64,000 bases of DNA, from positions 1,076,001 through 1,140,000 of the forward strand of contig CP143946.1 in NCBI GenBank assembly GCA_036419695.1, read 5' to 3'. The DNA comes from [Clostridium] symbiosum. Its GTDB lineage: Bacteria > Bacillota > Clostridia > Lachnospirales > Lachnospiraceae. The notes under the pieces were generated by a model. That model was given only the letters and a program-made list of their open reading frames with translations. It was not told the origin of the DNA and did not search any database. Below, one piece after another: positions 18,593 to 27,219 of this stretch; the stretch's first letter is position 1, and the number at the start of each line of letters is the position of its first letter. Position numbers and translations under genes: made by a program.

Positions 18593-21403
18593 ATGAAGCA
18601 TATATACGGCCTTAAGATGAAAAAATATATTATGGTTTTACTCGTGATGCTGTTTATGATGGCAGTGTCGTTTCCATGCGCGGCCGACGAAGAGGCGGAA
18701 GATAAGGTTCTTCGCGTAGCATTTCCCATAACGGAAGGTTATACCATGCTGACGGCGGATGGAGAAAGGTATGGGCTGGTGGTCGATGTCCTCAATGAGG
18801 TTGCCAAGTATACCGGATGGAAATATGAATACATTGATGTTGAGAATGAAGAAATACTGAGACGTTTTAAGGCCGGGGAATACGATCTGATGGGCGGTCA
18901 GTATTATATGGACGGGCTCGAGGAAGATTATGGATATCCTGAATATAACTGTGGTTATACAAAACTGATCCTGCTGGCCAGAAAAGATGATGACCGTATC
19001 AAGGGATTCGACCTGAACTCTCTTAATGGAAAAACAATTGGGGTTTTTGAACGGGCTGCGGAGAATATAAGACGGCTCAAGATTTATCTGGAACTTAATA
19101 ACATAGACTGCACGATCAAATATTACAATCATGATCAGCTGAAGGAGCATGGGGGCCTGAATTATTATCTGGAGAACGGCGAGGTGGATTTGCTGCTGGG
19201 CAACAGTGCGGACTCCGGTGATAAATTTTATGTTGCCGCCACATTCGATTCACAGCCTCATTATATTGTGACGCAGCCGGACAACCAGGAGATTCTCGAC
19301 GGCCTTAATATGGCGCTTGAGAAGATTTACGAGGCGGATCCCAACTTTGCAAAAAAATTATACGAAACCAATTTTCCTGCCGCTGCCAATATGAATGCGG
19401 TACTTAATGCAAAGGAGAAAGAATATATAGAACAGAGAGGGACTGTGACGGTAGCTGTCCCGAGTGACTGGCATCCGCTTTTCTGCCTGGATAATGGTGA
19501 CGGCCACAACGGCTATGTGCCCGATATTCTTCAGAAGATTTCTGAGTATTCCGGTCTGGAGTTCTCCTATATATACTGTGACAGTTATGCGCAGACGCTC
19601 GGGAAGATACAGAACGGTGAGGCCGATCTGCTCGCTTTTTACCTTGGTTCGGACGAGGATGCCGTAGAACAGGATCTGGCGCTGACAACGCCTTACGTAG
19701 AACTGAATTCTATCCTGGTGAGGAATAAGGAATCAAGCTATCCCGCGCAGGGGCTGGTCGGAGCCGTACTGGAAGGGGAAGACATGCCGGATAATATCAC
19801 GGTGGATAAGGAAATCTATTATTCCGATATTGCAGAGGCGCTTTCGGATGTCAACCGCGGCAAAGTAGACTTTTTTTACGGGGTATCCGCGCATCTTGAA
19901 AGTATTATACAAAAGAACAATTTTACCAATCTGATGCAGGTAAATCTGATCAATGATCACCGGGAAACCAGTTTTGCAATGAAAAGTCCAGTACAGCCGG
20001 AACTTTTTTCAATAATCAATAAAGCGATCAACAATATCAGCAGCGAAGATTCTGCCGCCATCGGCAGCCGTAATATGGTCTCCATCGGGGAATCCCATAT
20101 GACGCTTACCAGTATTGTCTATGCCAATCCGTCCCTGGCGGTGGGCGTTGTGGCTACGGGACTTATCCTGCTTCTGATTGTTGTCATTCTTATAGGAAAG
20201 TCACGTCTTCATGCCGCCGCCATGCAGAGTGAACTCGAAAAGGCGGAGGCAGGCAACCGTGCGAAAAGTGAATTCCTTTCCCGCATGAGCCATGAAATCA
20301 GAACCCCGATGAATGCGATTGTCGGACTGACCGATTTAACCGCAATGATGGAAGGGGTGCCCGAAAAGGTAGCGGAGAACCTGGAAAAGATTAAAACATC
20401 GTCTAAGTATCTGCTGGGCCTGATCAATGACATTCTGGATATGAGCCGTATTGAAAACGGTAAGATGACTCTGGCGGCCGAAGATTTTTCCCTGCACGAC
20501 ATGCTGAGTGACGTTGAAAATATGCTGCAGCAGGATGCCGCAAACCGGTCGCTGAAATTCAGCCTGGAAGAGAGTATTGGACATGATGTGATAGTGGGGG
20601 ATGAACTGCGCCTGAGGCAGGTGATACTCAACCTGCTTTCCAATGCATTCAAATTCACCCGGGCTGGTGGCAGCGTTCTTCTCAGGGTTTCGGAGGAATC
20701 CTCCACGGAGACTGTGGCCTCCTATAATATCCTGGTCCGTGATACGGGCATCGGAATTGCTCAGGAAGAACAGCGGCGAATCTTTGAAAGCTTTGAACAG
20801 CTGGGCTCTAATTATTCGAAGAGCCAGGGAACCGGACTTGGATTGGCCATAAGCAGAAATATTGTCCATCTGATGGGCGGTGAGCTCTTTCTTAAAAGTG
20901 AACCGGGAAAAGGCAGTGAGTTCTATTTTACCGTGACCCTTCCCAGGGGACGGATGGAGAAAAAGCCTGTTTCGGAGGCGGCGCCCAGGGAACAAGGGTT
21001 TGACGGGGCGGAGATCCTCCTTGCCGAGGACAATGATCTCAATGCGGAAATCGCCATGGAACTGCTCCGCATGCAGGGAGCCGTTGTCACCCGGGCGGAG
21101 AATGGACGGGAGGCGTTAGAACTGTTTAAACAAAGCGCCCAGGGGGAGATTAAGGCGATTCTTATGGATATCCAGATGCCGGAGATGAATGGATTGGAGG
21201 CCACGGCCGCCATCCGCGGGCTGTCACGTCCGGATGCCGCAACAGTCCCGATTATCGCAATGACCGCGAACGCCTTCCAGGAGGACAAGGAGTCGGCAAT
21301 GGCAGCAGGAATGAACGGTTTCGTGCCAAAGCCAATTGATGTGGCTGCGCTTTATGAGGAGCTGTATCACAATATGGCTGCTGTGAATGATGCCGTAAAG
21401 TAA
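18593..21403 (+). CDS. BvgS/EvgS-like hybrid histidine kinase with two periplasmic-binding-type sensor domains
   Basis: This 936-residue protein has an N-terminal signal/anchor segment (KYIMVLLVMLFMMAVSFP), then two extracellular SBP_bac_3 (Venus-flytrap) domains at ~38-265 and ~275-495. A membrane helix follows at ~515-540 (SLAVGVVATGLILLLIVVIL). The HisKA box MSHEIRTPMNAI contains H567; the HATPase has NAFKFT, DTGIGI and GTGLGLAI. A C-terminal REC carries phospho-acceptor D859 (ILMDIQMPEMNG). Start 18593 is supported by GGAGGAG 5 bases upstream. Amino-acid-type ligands are usual for the SBP_bac_3 fold, but the ligand here is unknown. It lacks its own HPt domain, so the small HPt protein just upstream is the natural partner. 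A bidirectional terminator ends the cluster. Confidence 0.92.
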   Translation: MKHIYGLKMKKYIMVLLVMLFMMAVSFPCAADEEAEDKVLRVAFPITEGYTMLTADGERYGLVVDVLNEVAKYTGWKYEYIDVENEEILRRFKAGEYDLMGGQYYMDGLEEDYGYPEYNCGYTKLILLARKDDDRIKGFDLNSLNGKTIGVFERAAENIRRLKIYLELNNIDCTIKYYNHDQLKEHGGLNYYLENGEVDLLLGNSADSGDKFYVAATFDSQPHYIVTQPDNQEILDGLNMALEKIYEADPNFAKKLYETNFPAAANMNAVLNAKEKEYIEQRGTVTVAVPSDWHPLFCLDNGDGHNGYVPDILQKISEYSGLEFSYIYCDSYAQTLGKIQNGEADLLAFYLGSDEDAVEQDLALTTPYVELNSILVRNKESSYPAQGLVGAVLEGEDMPDNITVDKEIYYSDIAEALSDVNRGKVDFFYGVSAHLESIIQKNNFTNLMQVNLINDHRETSFAMKSPVQPELFSIINKAINNISSEDSAAIGSRNMVSIGESHMTLTSIVYANPSLAVGVVATGLILLLIVVILIGKSRLHAAAMQSELEKAEAGNRAKSEFLSRMSHEIRTPMNAIVGLTDLTAMMEGVPEKVAENLEKIKTSSKYLLGLINDILDMSRIENGKMTLAAEDFSLHDMLSDVENMLQQDAANRSLKFSLEESIGHDVIVGDELRLRQVILNLLSNAFKFTRAGGSVLLRVSEESSTETVASYNILVRDTGIGIAQEEQRRIFESFEQLGSNYSKSQGTGLGLAISRNIVHLMGGELFLKSEPGKGSEFYFTVTLPRGRMEKKPVSEAAPREQGFDGAEILLAEDNDLNAEIAMELLRMQGAVVTRAENGREALELFKQSAQGEIKAILMDIQMPEMNGLEATAAIRGLSRPDAATVPIIAMTANAFQEDKESAMAAGMNGFVPKPIDVAALYEELYHNMAAVNDAVK

Positions 21404-21470
21404 GATGACGGAAATGGAGAAGCGTAAATTAGAATTTATAGATAATCAGATGTTATAGAAAAAAAACTGG

Positions 21471-21523
21471 ATGCCGTTTGCAGAAGTGAAATGAGTGCTC
21501 TGCAGACGGCATTTAGTTTTTTG
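21471..21523. terminator. Bidirectional intrinsic terminator between convergent units
   Basis: A 14-bp stem (21471-21484 with 21499-21512, one mismatch) has T-rich sequence on its 3' side for both strands. It separates the hybrid kinase (+) from the ABC permease (-). Confidence 0.8.
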
Positions 21524-21528
21524 CGATA

Positions 21529-22320
21529 CTATTTCATTTTCTTCTCCAGTAACGTAATCCCCTGATACAGCACTGCCGATACAATACAGAGAATTACAAT
21601 GCTCATCACAACGAGATCCATCTTAAAGACCTGGGAACCATAGATAATCAGATATCCGAGCCCTTTGTTGGCGGCGAGGAATTCGCCGATAATAACGCCC
21701 ACCAGGCAGAGCCCCACATTGACCTTCATATTGCTGATAATCAGCGGAACCGATCCCGGCAGCAGGACCTTTGTAAGGACATCCTTGCGCTTTCCGCCCA
21801 GGGAGTAAATCAGTTTAATCTGATCCGGATCCGTGTGGCTGAAGCCGTTATGAAGCGTCATAATGGCTCCGAATACGGCAACTGACACGGCGGCAACGAT
21901 GATTGTCTTGATGTTATTGCCCAGCCATACGATGAGGATCGGGGCCAGGGCCGACTTAGGCAGACTGTTGAGCATGACGAGATACGGCTCCAGAATGTCG
22001 GAGAGGCTTTTGCTGGACCACAAAAGGATTGCACCAAGCAGTCCTATGGCGACGACGAGAAAGAAACTGATCAGCGTTTCCATAATCGTGACACCGGTGT
22101 GTAAAAAAATACTGCCGTCCTTCACCATGCTGATAAAGCAGAGTACGATTCGGGACGGAGAACTGAAGATGAAGTCGTTGATAATACCCAGTCTGGCACA
22201 GACTTCCCAGAGTACCAATAAAATAAAAAGAAGCAGAATGCGGCAGACTGAGACAAATCTGCGGCGGCGTTTCTGCCTTGCGATAAATTCCTGCTGGGCC
22301 AGGGTTTCATGTAATTCCAT
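21529..22320 (-). CDS. NitT/TauT-family ABC transporter permease
   Basis: The 263-residue integral membrane protein has about six helices and the binding-protein-dependent permease signature around SLGGKRKDVLTKVLLPGSVPLIISNMK (described here as the EAA-like loop at ~170-195). It resembles SsuC/TauC-type permeases for sulfonates, nitrate, thiamine precursors or similar. The ATG at 22320 has AGGAGGTG 5 bases upstream. It lies 29 bases downstream of its ATPase on the same strand. No solute-binding protein gene is adjacent, so the substrate cannot be inferred from context. Confidence 0.88.
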   Translation of the reverse strand: MELHETLAQQEFIARQKRRRRFVSVCRILLLFILLVLWEVCARLGIINDFIFSSPSRIVLCFISMVKDGSIFLHTGVTIMETLISFFLVVAIGLLGAILLWSSKSLSDILEPYLVMLNSLPKSALAPILIVWLGNNIKTIIVAAVSVAVFGAIMTLHNGFSHTDPDQIKLIYSLGGKRKDVLTKVLLPGSVPLIISNMKVNVGLCLVGVIIGEFLAANKGLGYLIIYGSQVFKMDLVVMSIVILCIVSAVLYQGITLLEKKMK

Positions 22321-22349
22321 GAGACACCTCCTGTTAGGGAAAAGAATTG

Positions 22350-23111
22350 TTAATTTTGGAGAACCTTCCAGACCTCGTTGAAATAACCTGAGAATTCCGG
22401 ATCGTTTCTCCGTTCAAGAGGACTTAAATCCGGAGTGGAAAACGGGGTTGGCAGAATTCCTTTAATCCTTCCGGGCCGCTTTGAGAGAATGACAATGCGG
22501 TCGGCAACACTGACGGCCTCCGACAGATCATGGGTGATCAGGATGGCTGTCTTACCTCTTCCCCTGATAATCGTGCTGATATCATCGCAGACGGAGAGGC
22601 GTGTCTGATAATCCAGTGCAGAAAAAGGCTCATCGAGGAGAAGAATATCGGGTTCCAGGGCCAGGGTCCGTATGAGGGCGGCACGCTGCCGCATTCCACC
22701 CGACAGTTCGGATGGACGGGCATTTTCAAAGCTGCCGAGTCCATAGGAAGTCATCAGCTCCTGAAGGTTGTTTTTGTGGCGTTCGTCCATCTTGTGCTGA
22801 ATTTCCAATCCAAGGGAGGCATTGGAGAGAATCGTGCGCCATTCAAACAGGTGATCCTTCTGGAGCATATAGCCGATCCTCACCTTGCTCTCGGAGAGAG
22901 GGATTCCGTCTATGAGAATTTTACCCTCGTCCGGTTTGAGAAGCCCGCTGAAAAGGGACAGGAGAGTGGACTTGCCGCAGCCGGACGGTCCGACAATGGC
23001 AATAAACTCTCCGGTGCTTACGGTAAACGATATATTAGAAAGAGCCTGAGTTTCCCCATCCATCGAATGGTAGGAATAACAAAGGCCTGAAACTTCCAGT
23101 TTTGGAATCAT
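22350..23111 (-). CDS. NitT/TauT-family ABC transporter ATP-binding protein
   Basis: The 253-residue ATPase has Walker A GPSGCGKST (~39-47), Q-loop MLQKDHLFEW, signature LSGGMRQRAAL, Walker B ILLLDEPFSALD and switch His in LITHDLSEA. It is most like SsuB/TauB-type subunits. The start at 23111 has GAGGTG upstream. It is the first gene of a two-gene unit with the permease. The expected lipoprotein or periplasmic binding protein is missing from both sides, so it is either encoded elsewhere or lost. Confidence 0.9.
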   Translation of the reverse strand: MIPKLEVSGLCYSYHSMDGETQALSNISFTVSTGEFIAIVGPSGCGKSTLLSLFSGLLKPDEGKILIDGIPLSESKVRIGYMLQKDHLFEWRTILSNASLGLEIQHKMDERHKNNLQELMTSYGLGSFENARPSELSGGMRQRAALIRTLALEPDILLLDEPFSALDYQTRLSVCDDISTIIRGRGKTAILITHDLSEAVSVADRIVILSKRPGRIKGILPTPFSTPDLSPLERRNDPEFSGYFNEVWKVLQN

Positions 23112-23203
23112 GTAACACCTCTTAAATATACTGGCTTTAGTTTAAGATATGTGGATTTTACAGGGACGTGAGGCCATGAAGGGGGAATCATGATGATTTT
23201 TGG

Positions 23204-23232
23204 TTGCCGTTGAACCTCGTGTGTAGTAAAAT
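23204..23232 (+). promoter_or_regulatory. Candidate promoter for the MATE exporter
   Basis: TTGCCG (23204-23209) and TAAAAT (23227-23232) are 17 bases apart, 75 bases upstream of the gene. The short leader contains a small TTACA...TGTAA hairpin but no riboswitch I recognise. Confidence 0.5.
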
Positions 23233-23306
23233 AATTACCAGAAATACAGGCCGGTTCTTACACGGCTCTGTAAAGATACGGCCGGAGCCGGGAAAAGAGG
23301 CGTTAC

Positions 23307-24719
23307 GTGGCAGTGACGGAGAAGAAATCAGGCAGCACGCCGGAGAAAACAGACAGGAAACAGGATTTTACGCAGGGCAACATTGTGAGGCAGATTGTGG
23401 CGTTCACGCTGCCGTTAATCGCATCCAGCCTCCTGCAGGCCCTTTATAATATGGTAGATATGGTGATTGCAGGCCGTTTTGCAGGTCCTTCCGCCATTTC
23501 AGCCATCAACAATTCCAGCCAGATTCTGGTGATCATTACGAAGATTGCCATCGGAATCACCACCGGCGGAAGTGTGCTGATTGGGCAGTTTTATGGAGGT
23601 AAAGACAGTAAGAGCAGGGAGGAGGCGACCGGGACGCTTGTATCCCTCTCGGCCATACTGGGCGTTGCCTTCTCTCTGATTCTGTATGCCATGTCCGGGG
23701 AAATATTAAGGCTCCTCCAGGCTCCCGCTTACGATGAGGCGCTGGTCTATCTGAGAATCTGTGCCGCGGGAATGTTTTTCGTCTACATATACAATGCATT
23801 TTCCTCTCTGCTGCGCGCCGTGGGCGACAGCAGGACACCGATGCGGATTGTCATTGCAACGACGGTACTGAATGCCGTATTGGATGTGATTTTTGTCGGA
23901 ACCTTTAAAATGGGAGTGGCGGGCGCGGCACTTGCCACGGTAATAGCCCAGATACTCAGCGCCGTGCTCAGCCTGGCGGCTATTGTGAGGGAAAAAGAGC
24001 TGATCCGCTTTACACTTGATTTCCTGAAAATCAGAATGGGGATGCTGAAGGAGACGCTGAAGGTCGGAATTCCCAGCGCCGTGCAAATGACGATAGCCGG
24101 GTTCTCCTGGCTGGTGGTGACCTTTTTGATTAACCGCTACGGCACCGATATTTCGGCCGGAAACGGAGTGGCGATTAAGATTAAAGATATGTGCCAGCTT
24201 CTGCTCAGCGCCATGTCTACGGGAGCCGTCTCCGTAATCGCGCAGAATCTGGGCGCCCGCCTCTACGACAGGGCGAAGGAGGTCATGTATACGGCCATGA
24301 AGATGGCTCTGGTGGTGAGTCTCGCGACAATCGTTCTGGTGGAAATCGGAGGCCCCTGGCTGGCCGGAATTTTCACCGATGATCAGGCGGTAATCGCCAA
24401 TGCAGTGCTAAATATGCGGATTGAGATTTTCGGCCAGGTATTCTATGCTATCTTCCTGATTTACCATGCGATGATGATCGGCGCGGGCCATTCCACATTC
24501 GCGATGATGTCCAGCTTTACGAACTGCATTATCTTCCGGGTGATTCTGGCTGTTTCCTTCGAAAAGCTCTGGGGCCTTGAAGGAATTTACATCGCCTGCG
24601 CCATTGCGCCGTTTTCCTCGGTGCCGTTCGGATATTTATATATTAAGTCGGGAATCTGGAAGAGGAGCCTCATTAAGCAGCGTGGGAATAATGTGAGTGA
24701 CCAGCATCTGAATGAATGA
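23307..24719 (+). CDS. MATE-family multidrug/metabolite efflux transporter
   Basis: The 470-residue protein has the twelve-helix pattern of MATE (NorM/DinF-type) exporters. The N-terminal QGNIVRQIVAFTLPLIASSLLQ and LYNMVDMVIAGRFAG motif are characteristic, followed by a pseudo-repeat in the second half. It probably uses an ion gradient to export cationic or organic compounds. The start is GTG at 23307 (or GTG at 23313), with AAAGAGG about 6 bases upstream. It is transcribed alone, bounded by a divergent ABC operon and a downstream terminator. Confidence 0.9.
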   Translation: MAVTEKKSGSTPEKTDRKQDFTQGNIVRQIVAFTLPLIASSLLQALYNMVDMVIAGRFAGPSAISAINNSSQILVIITKIAIGITTGGSVLIGQFYGGKDSKSREEATGTLVSLSAILGVAFSLILYAMSGEILRLLQAPAYDEALVYLRICAAGMFFVYIYNAFSSLLRAVGDSRTPMRIVIATTVLNAVLDVIFVGTFKMGVAGAALATVIAQILSAVLSLAAIVREKELIRFTLDFLKIRMGMLKETLKVGIPSAVQMTIAGFSWLVVTFLINRYGTDISAGNGVAIKIKDMCQLLLSAMSTGAVSVIAQNLGARLYDRAKEVMYTAMKMALVVSLATIVLVEIGGPWLAGIFTDDQAVIANAVLNMRIEIFGQVFYAIFLIYHAMMIGAGHSTFAMMSSFTNCIIFRVILAVSFEKLWGLEGIYIACAIAPFSSVPFGYLYIKSGIWKRSLIKQRGNNVSDQHLNE

Positions 24720-24770
24720 CACCTGAAACAGAGGCTCCGGCAGTAATAAACAGCTTCATGAACAGACAGT

Positions 24771-24813
24771 AAGGCAGTTATATCATCTCGGACATGGTAT
24801 GACTGCCTTTTTT
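24771..24813 (+). terminator. Intrinsic terminator after the MATE gene
   Basis: Arms 24771-24778 and 24802-24809 are complementary (8 bp) and followed by a T run (24807-24813). Confidence 0.6.
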
Positions 24814-25011
24814 GGGGCCGGACCGGAAAATGCAATATCTTTTATCAGTCTCCGCAGAATGATCCGACAAATCGCTCAGGACTATCAAAAGAGCGTGCAC
24901 CGTCAGATACTGACGCTGGAAAACCGCAGGGAAGAGGTGTATACTCTTAAATAAGTAGAAACAACAGTAAAAATGCAGAAAGAAAATGACCCTTCTTTGT
25001 TTTTCACCGCA
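24814..25011. other. Intergenic stretch with no supported gene
   Basis: The 387-base gap between the MATE and nitrilase genes holds the MATE terminator, then this stretch, then the nitrilase promoter. A 51-codon frame (24799-24954, +) is open but starts inside the terminator, lacks a ribosome binding site and has no recognisable domain. Confidence 0.5.
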
Positions 25012-25040
25012 TTGCCATATTTGCAAAAATTTCATAGAAT
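25012..25040 (+). promoter_or_regulatory. Candidate promoter for the nitrilase-nitroreductase pair
   Basis: TTGCCA (25012-25017) and TAGAAT (25035-25040) are 17 bases apart, 67 bases before the start codon. Confidence 0.5.
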
Positions 25041-25106
25041 TTTCATTCCATAAATAAGGGAATAGTGATAAGATAAAAAATATGAAAAAACGGCAAGGAG
25101 GTACCG

Positions 25107-25946
25107 ATGCGTAAATACATGATAGCAATGGTCCAGATGGACACGCAGAATGATAAAGGAGAAAACCTGAGGAAGGCGGAGGCCTGGATTGATGAGGCGG
25201 CATCCATGGGTGCAAAGCTGATCTGCTTCCCGGAGGTCATGAACCTGATTGGCCGTAATGTGGGAGAGGGCGGAGGCAAAGAACAGATTCCCGGATATAC
25301 CACGGAAGTCCTTTGCAGAAAAGCAAAAGAACATGGAATTTACATTCACGGAGGCAGCATAACAGAGGAGCTCCCCGGCGAAAAGCGTTCCGCCAACACC
25401 AGCGTCCTGATTTCTCCGGAGGGTGAAATCCTTGCAAGATACAGCAAACTCCATATGTTTGACATTACCCTGGCGGACGGTACGCCGTTTAATGAATCGG
25501 ACAAGGTTCAGCCCGGGGAGGAGATTGTAACCGTTGAAACGGAACTGGGGATATTCGGCATGTCGATCTGCTATGATGTCCGTTTCCCTGAACTTTACCG
25601 CCTGATGGCGCTTAAGGGGGCACAGGTGATTTTTGTTCCTGCCAGCTTTACCATGCCGACCGGAAAGGATCACTGGGAGCCGCTTCTTCGGGCAAGAGCC
25701 ATAGAAAACGGCTGTTATATTGTAGCGCCGGGGCAGATTGGAAAGAAACCGGCCTATGTGGCCTATGGAAACAGCCTTGTGGCCGATCCATGGGGAACCG
25801 TGGTGGCCAGGGCGAAGGATGCGCCGGGCATCACCTATGCGGAGATCGATTTGGACTATCTGGATCAAATCAGAAAACAGATTCCTTCTTTGGAAAACAG
25901 GAGAACCGATTTATACAGCGTGAAAAATACAAAAGAGAGTTTATAG
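25107..25946 (+). CDS. Carbon-nitrogen hydrolase (nitrilase superfamily, Nit/omega-amidase-like)
   Basis: The 279-residue protein has the nitrilase Glu-Lys-Cys triad: E43 in CFPEV, K at ~112 in RYSKLHMFD and C at ~155 in SICYDVRFPE. The length and the LHMFDI motif place it with NIT1/NIT2-like omega-amidases or metabolite-repair amidases rather than true nitrilases. Start 25107 has an ideal AAGGAGGT 6 bases upstream. The nitroreductase gene starts 14 bases after its stop, so the two are likely co-transcribed. Likely substrates are alpha-keto acid monoamides or deaminated glutathione, but this is inference from the family. Confidence 0.88.
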   Translation: MRKYMIAMVQMDTQNDKGENLRKAEAWIDEAASMGAKLICFPEVMNLIGRNVGEGGGKEQIPGYTTEVLCRKAKEHGIYIHGGSITEELPGEKRSANTSVLISPEGEILARYSKLHMFDITLADGTPFNESDKVQPGEEIVTVETELGIFGMSICYDVRFPELYRLMALKGAQVIFVPASFTMPTGKDHWEPLLRARAIENGCYIVAPGQIGKKPAYVAYGNSLVADPWGTVVARAKDAPGITYAEIDLDYLDQIRKQIPSLENRRTDLYSVKNTKESL

Positions 25947-25960
25947 GAAAGGGGAAAAAG

Positions 25961-26488
25961 ATGGAAGCATTACAGGCAATCAAAGAGAGAAAAAGTTACA
26001 GAAGCACCTTTAAACAGGAACCGATTCCGAGGGAGGATTTAAAGGAACTGGTGGAAGCCGGATTTCTTGCGCCGTCGGGCTGTAATATGCAGACAACCAA
26101 ATTTATCGCCGTGGATGATCCGGAGCTGGTAAAAAAGCTGGCCGACATTTACGGTCATGAGTGGGCGGCCACGGCGCCCGCAGCGATTCTTTTACTGACA
26201 AAGCATACGGTTGCCCCGAGCGGCGAATCGTACCATATCCAGGACTTTGCTGCCGCCGCGGAAAACATTTTGATCGCCGCCGCAGCCAAAGGATATGCAA
26301 CGACGTGGATAGAGGGCCAGCTTCACCACAATGGTGAGGACAGGAAGATGGCAGAACTGCTGGGAGTCCCCGGGGATCTGAATGTGGCCGTTTATATGCC
26401 AATCGGCATCCCGGCGTCCACGGTGCCTGCGGCAAAAAAGAAGACGTTTGAAGAGAGAGTATGGTTTAACCGATATGGTGAGAATTAG
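25961..26488 (+). CDS. Nitroreductase-family protein
   Basis: The 175-residue flavin-dependent oxidoreductase begins MEALQAIKERKSYRSTFK, the usual N-terminal RRS.R.F-type FMN contact. It continues with LVEAGFLAPSGCNMQTTKFI and the ENILIAAAAKGYATTWIEG motif near residue 100. Start 25961 has AGGAAAGGGG just upstream; the longer frame running back into the nitrilase gene is not real. Family members reduce nitro compounds, quinones or enoates with NAD(P)H using bound FMN. The physiological substrate is unknown. Confidence 0.85.
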   Translation: MEALQAIKERKSYRSTFKQEPIPREDLKELVEAGFLAPSGCNMQTTKFIAVDDPELVKKLADIYGHEWAATAPAAILLLTKHTVAPSGESYHIQDFAAAAENILIAAAAKGYATTWIEGQLHHNGEDRKMAELLGVPGDLNVAVYMPIGIPASTVPAAKKKTFEERVWFNRYGEN

Positions 26489-26557
26489 TTGAAAAAGGTG
26501 AATGCCGGCGCAACTCCAACGATTGTTATCGTTCACTTCCCGCTTTAAAAGAAAGCC

Positions 26558-26586
26558 TTGCACTTTATCGAGAAAGGTGTTATACT
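26558..26586 (+). promoter_or_regulatory. Promoter of the rimP-nusA-infB operon
   Basis: TTGCAC (26558-26563) and TATACT (26581-26586) are separated by exactly 17 bases. Transcription would start near 26593, giving a leader of about 140 bases. Confidence 0.75.
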
Positions 26587-26616
26587 TAGCAAGATAACAT
26601 AATAAACTGACTAGAG

Positions 26617-26638
26617 AGAGTGGACAGAAGTCCACTCT
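26617..26638 (+). promoter_or_regulatory. Leader hairpin of the rimP operon
   Basis: A perfect 9-bp stem (26617-26625 with 26630-26638) with an AGAA loop is followed by TTCACTTTG. It lies about 25 bases after the predicted transcription start. It could be an attenuator or an RNA-stabilising 5' stem. Confidence 0.5.
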
Positions 26639-26730
26639 TTCACTTTGTTCAAAGTCCGGTTCGGGATGCTGCGGCGGAATGATGGGCAGCAGAGAAAAAG
26701 TCGGTTACCTGCTAAAAAGGTGGTGTAAAT

Positions 26731-27198
26731 ATGACAAAAAGAGAGCAATATGAAAAAAAAGTAGAATCGTGGCTGCTTCCCCTTCTGGAGGAACACCATT
26801 TTGAACTTGTGGATGTGGAATACGTCAGGGAAGTCGGAGTATGGTATCTTCGCGCTTATATTGATAAAGAGGGCGGAATTACCGTTGACGACTGTGAGAT
26901 TGTCAGCAGAAAGCTGGGAGAATGGCTTGATAAGGAAGACTTCATCGACGACAGCTATATTCTGGAAGTCAGCTCCCCCGGTCTTGGAAGACCGCTTAAG
27001 AAGGAAAAGGACTTTGTCAGGAATACAGGAAAAAGTGTGGAGATAAAGCTTTACAAACCGCTTAACAAACAAAAAGAATACACAGGGGTTCTCAAAGCCC
27101 ATGATGCAGATACGGTTACAGTTACATTAGAAGACGGCAATGATCTGGTGTTCGCAAAGACGGATATTGCTTTAATACGTCTGGCCTTTGATTTTTAG
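26731..27198 (+). CDS. rimP: Ribosome maturation factor RimP
   Basis: The 155-residue protein matches RimP over its full length. It shows the N-terminal domain (VESWLLPLLEEHHFELVDVEYVRE), the D.C..VSR.LG pattern (DDCEIVSRKLGEWLD), the YILEVSSPGLGRPLKK hinge and the C-terminal SH3-like domain. It binds the 30S subunit during assembly. It is the first gene of the translation operon, with GGTGGTGT upstream and nusA 21 bases downstream, the usual order in Firmicutes. Confidence 0.97.
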   Translation: MTKREQYEKKVESWLLPLLEEHHFELVDVEYVREVGVWYLRAYIDKEGGITVDDCEIVSRKLGEWLDKEDFIDDSYILEVSSPGLGRPLKKEKDFVRNTGKSVEIKLYKPLNKQKEYTGVLKAHDADTVTVTLEDGNDLVFAKTDIALIRLAFDF

Positions 27199-27219
27199 AC
27201 GGTAGGAGGATAAAAGAAA

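Noticed and set aside
24799..24954. 51-codon frame after the MATE gene
   Set aside because: It starts inside the MATE terminator hairpin, has no ribosome site, and shows no family resemblance.
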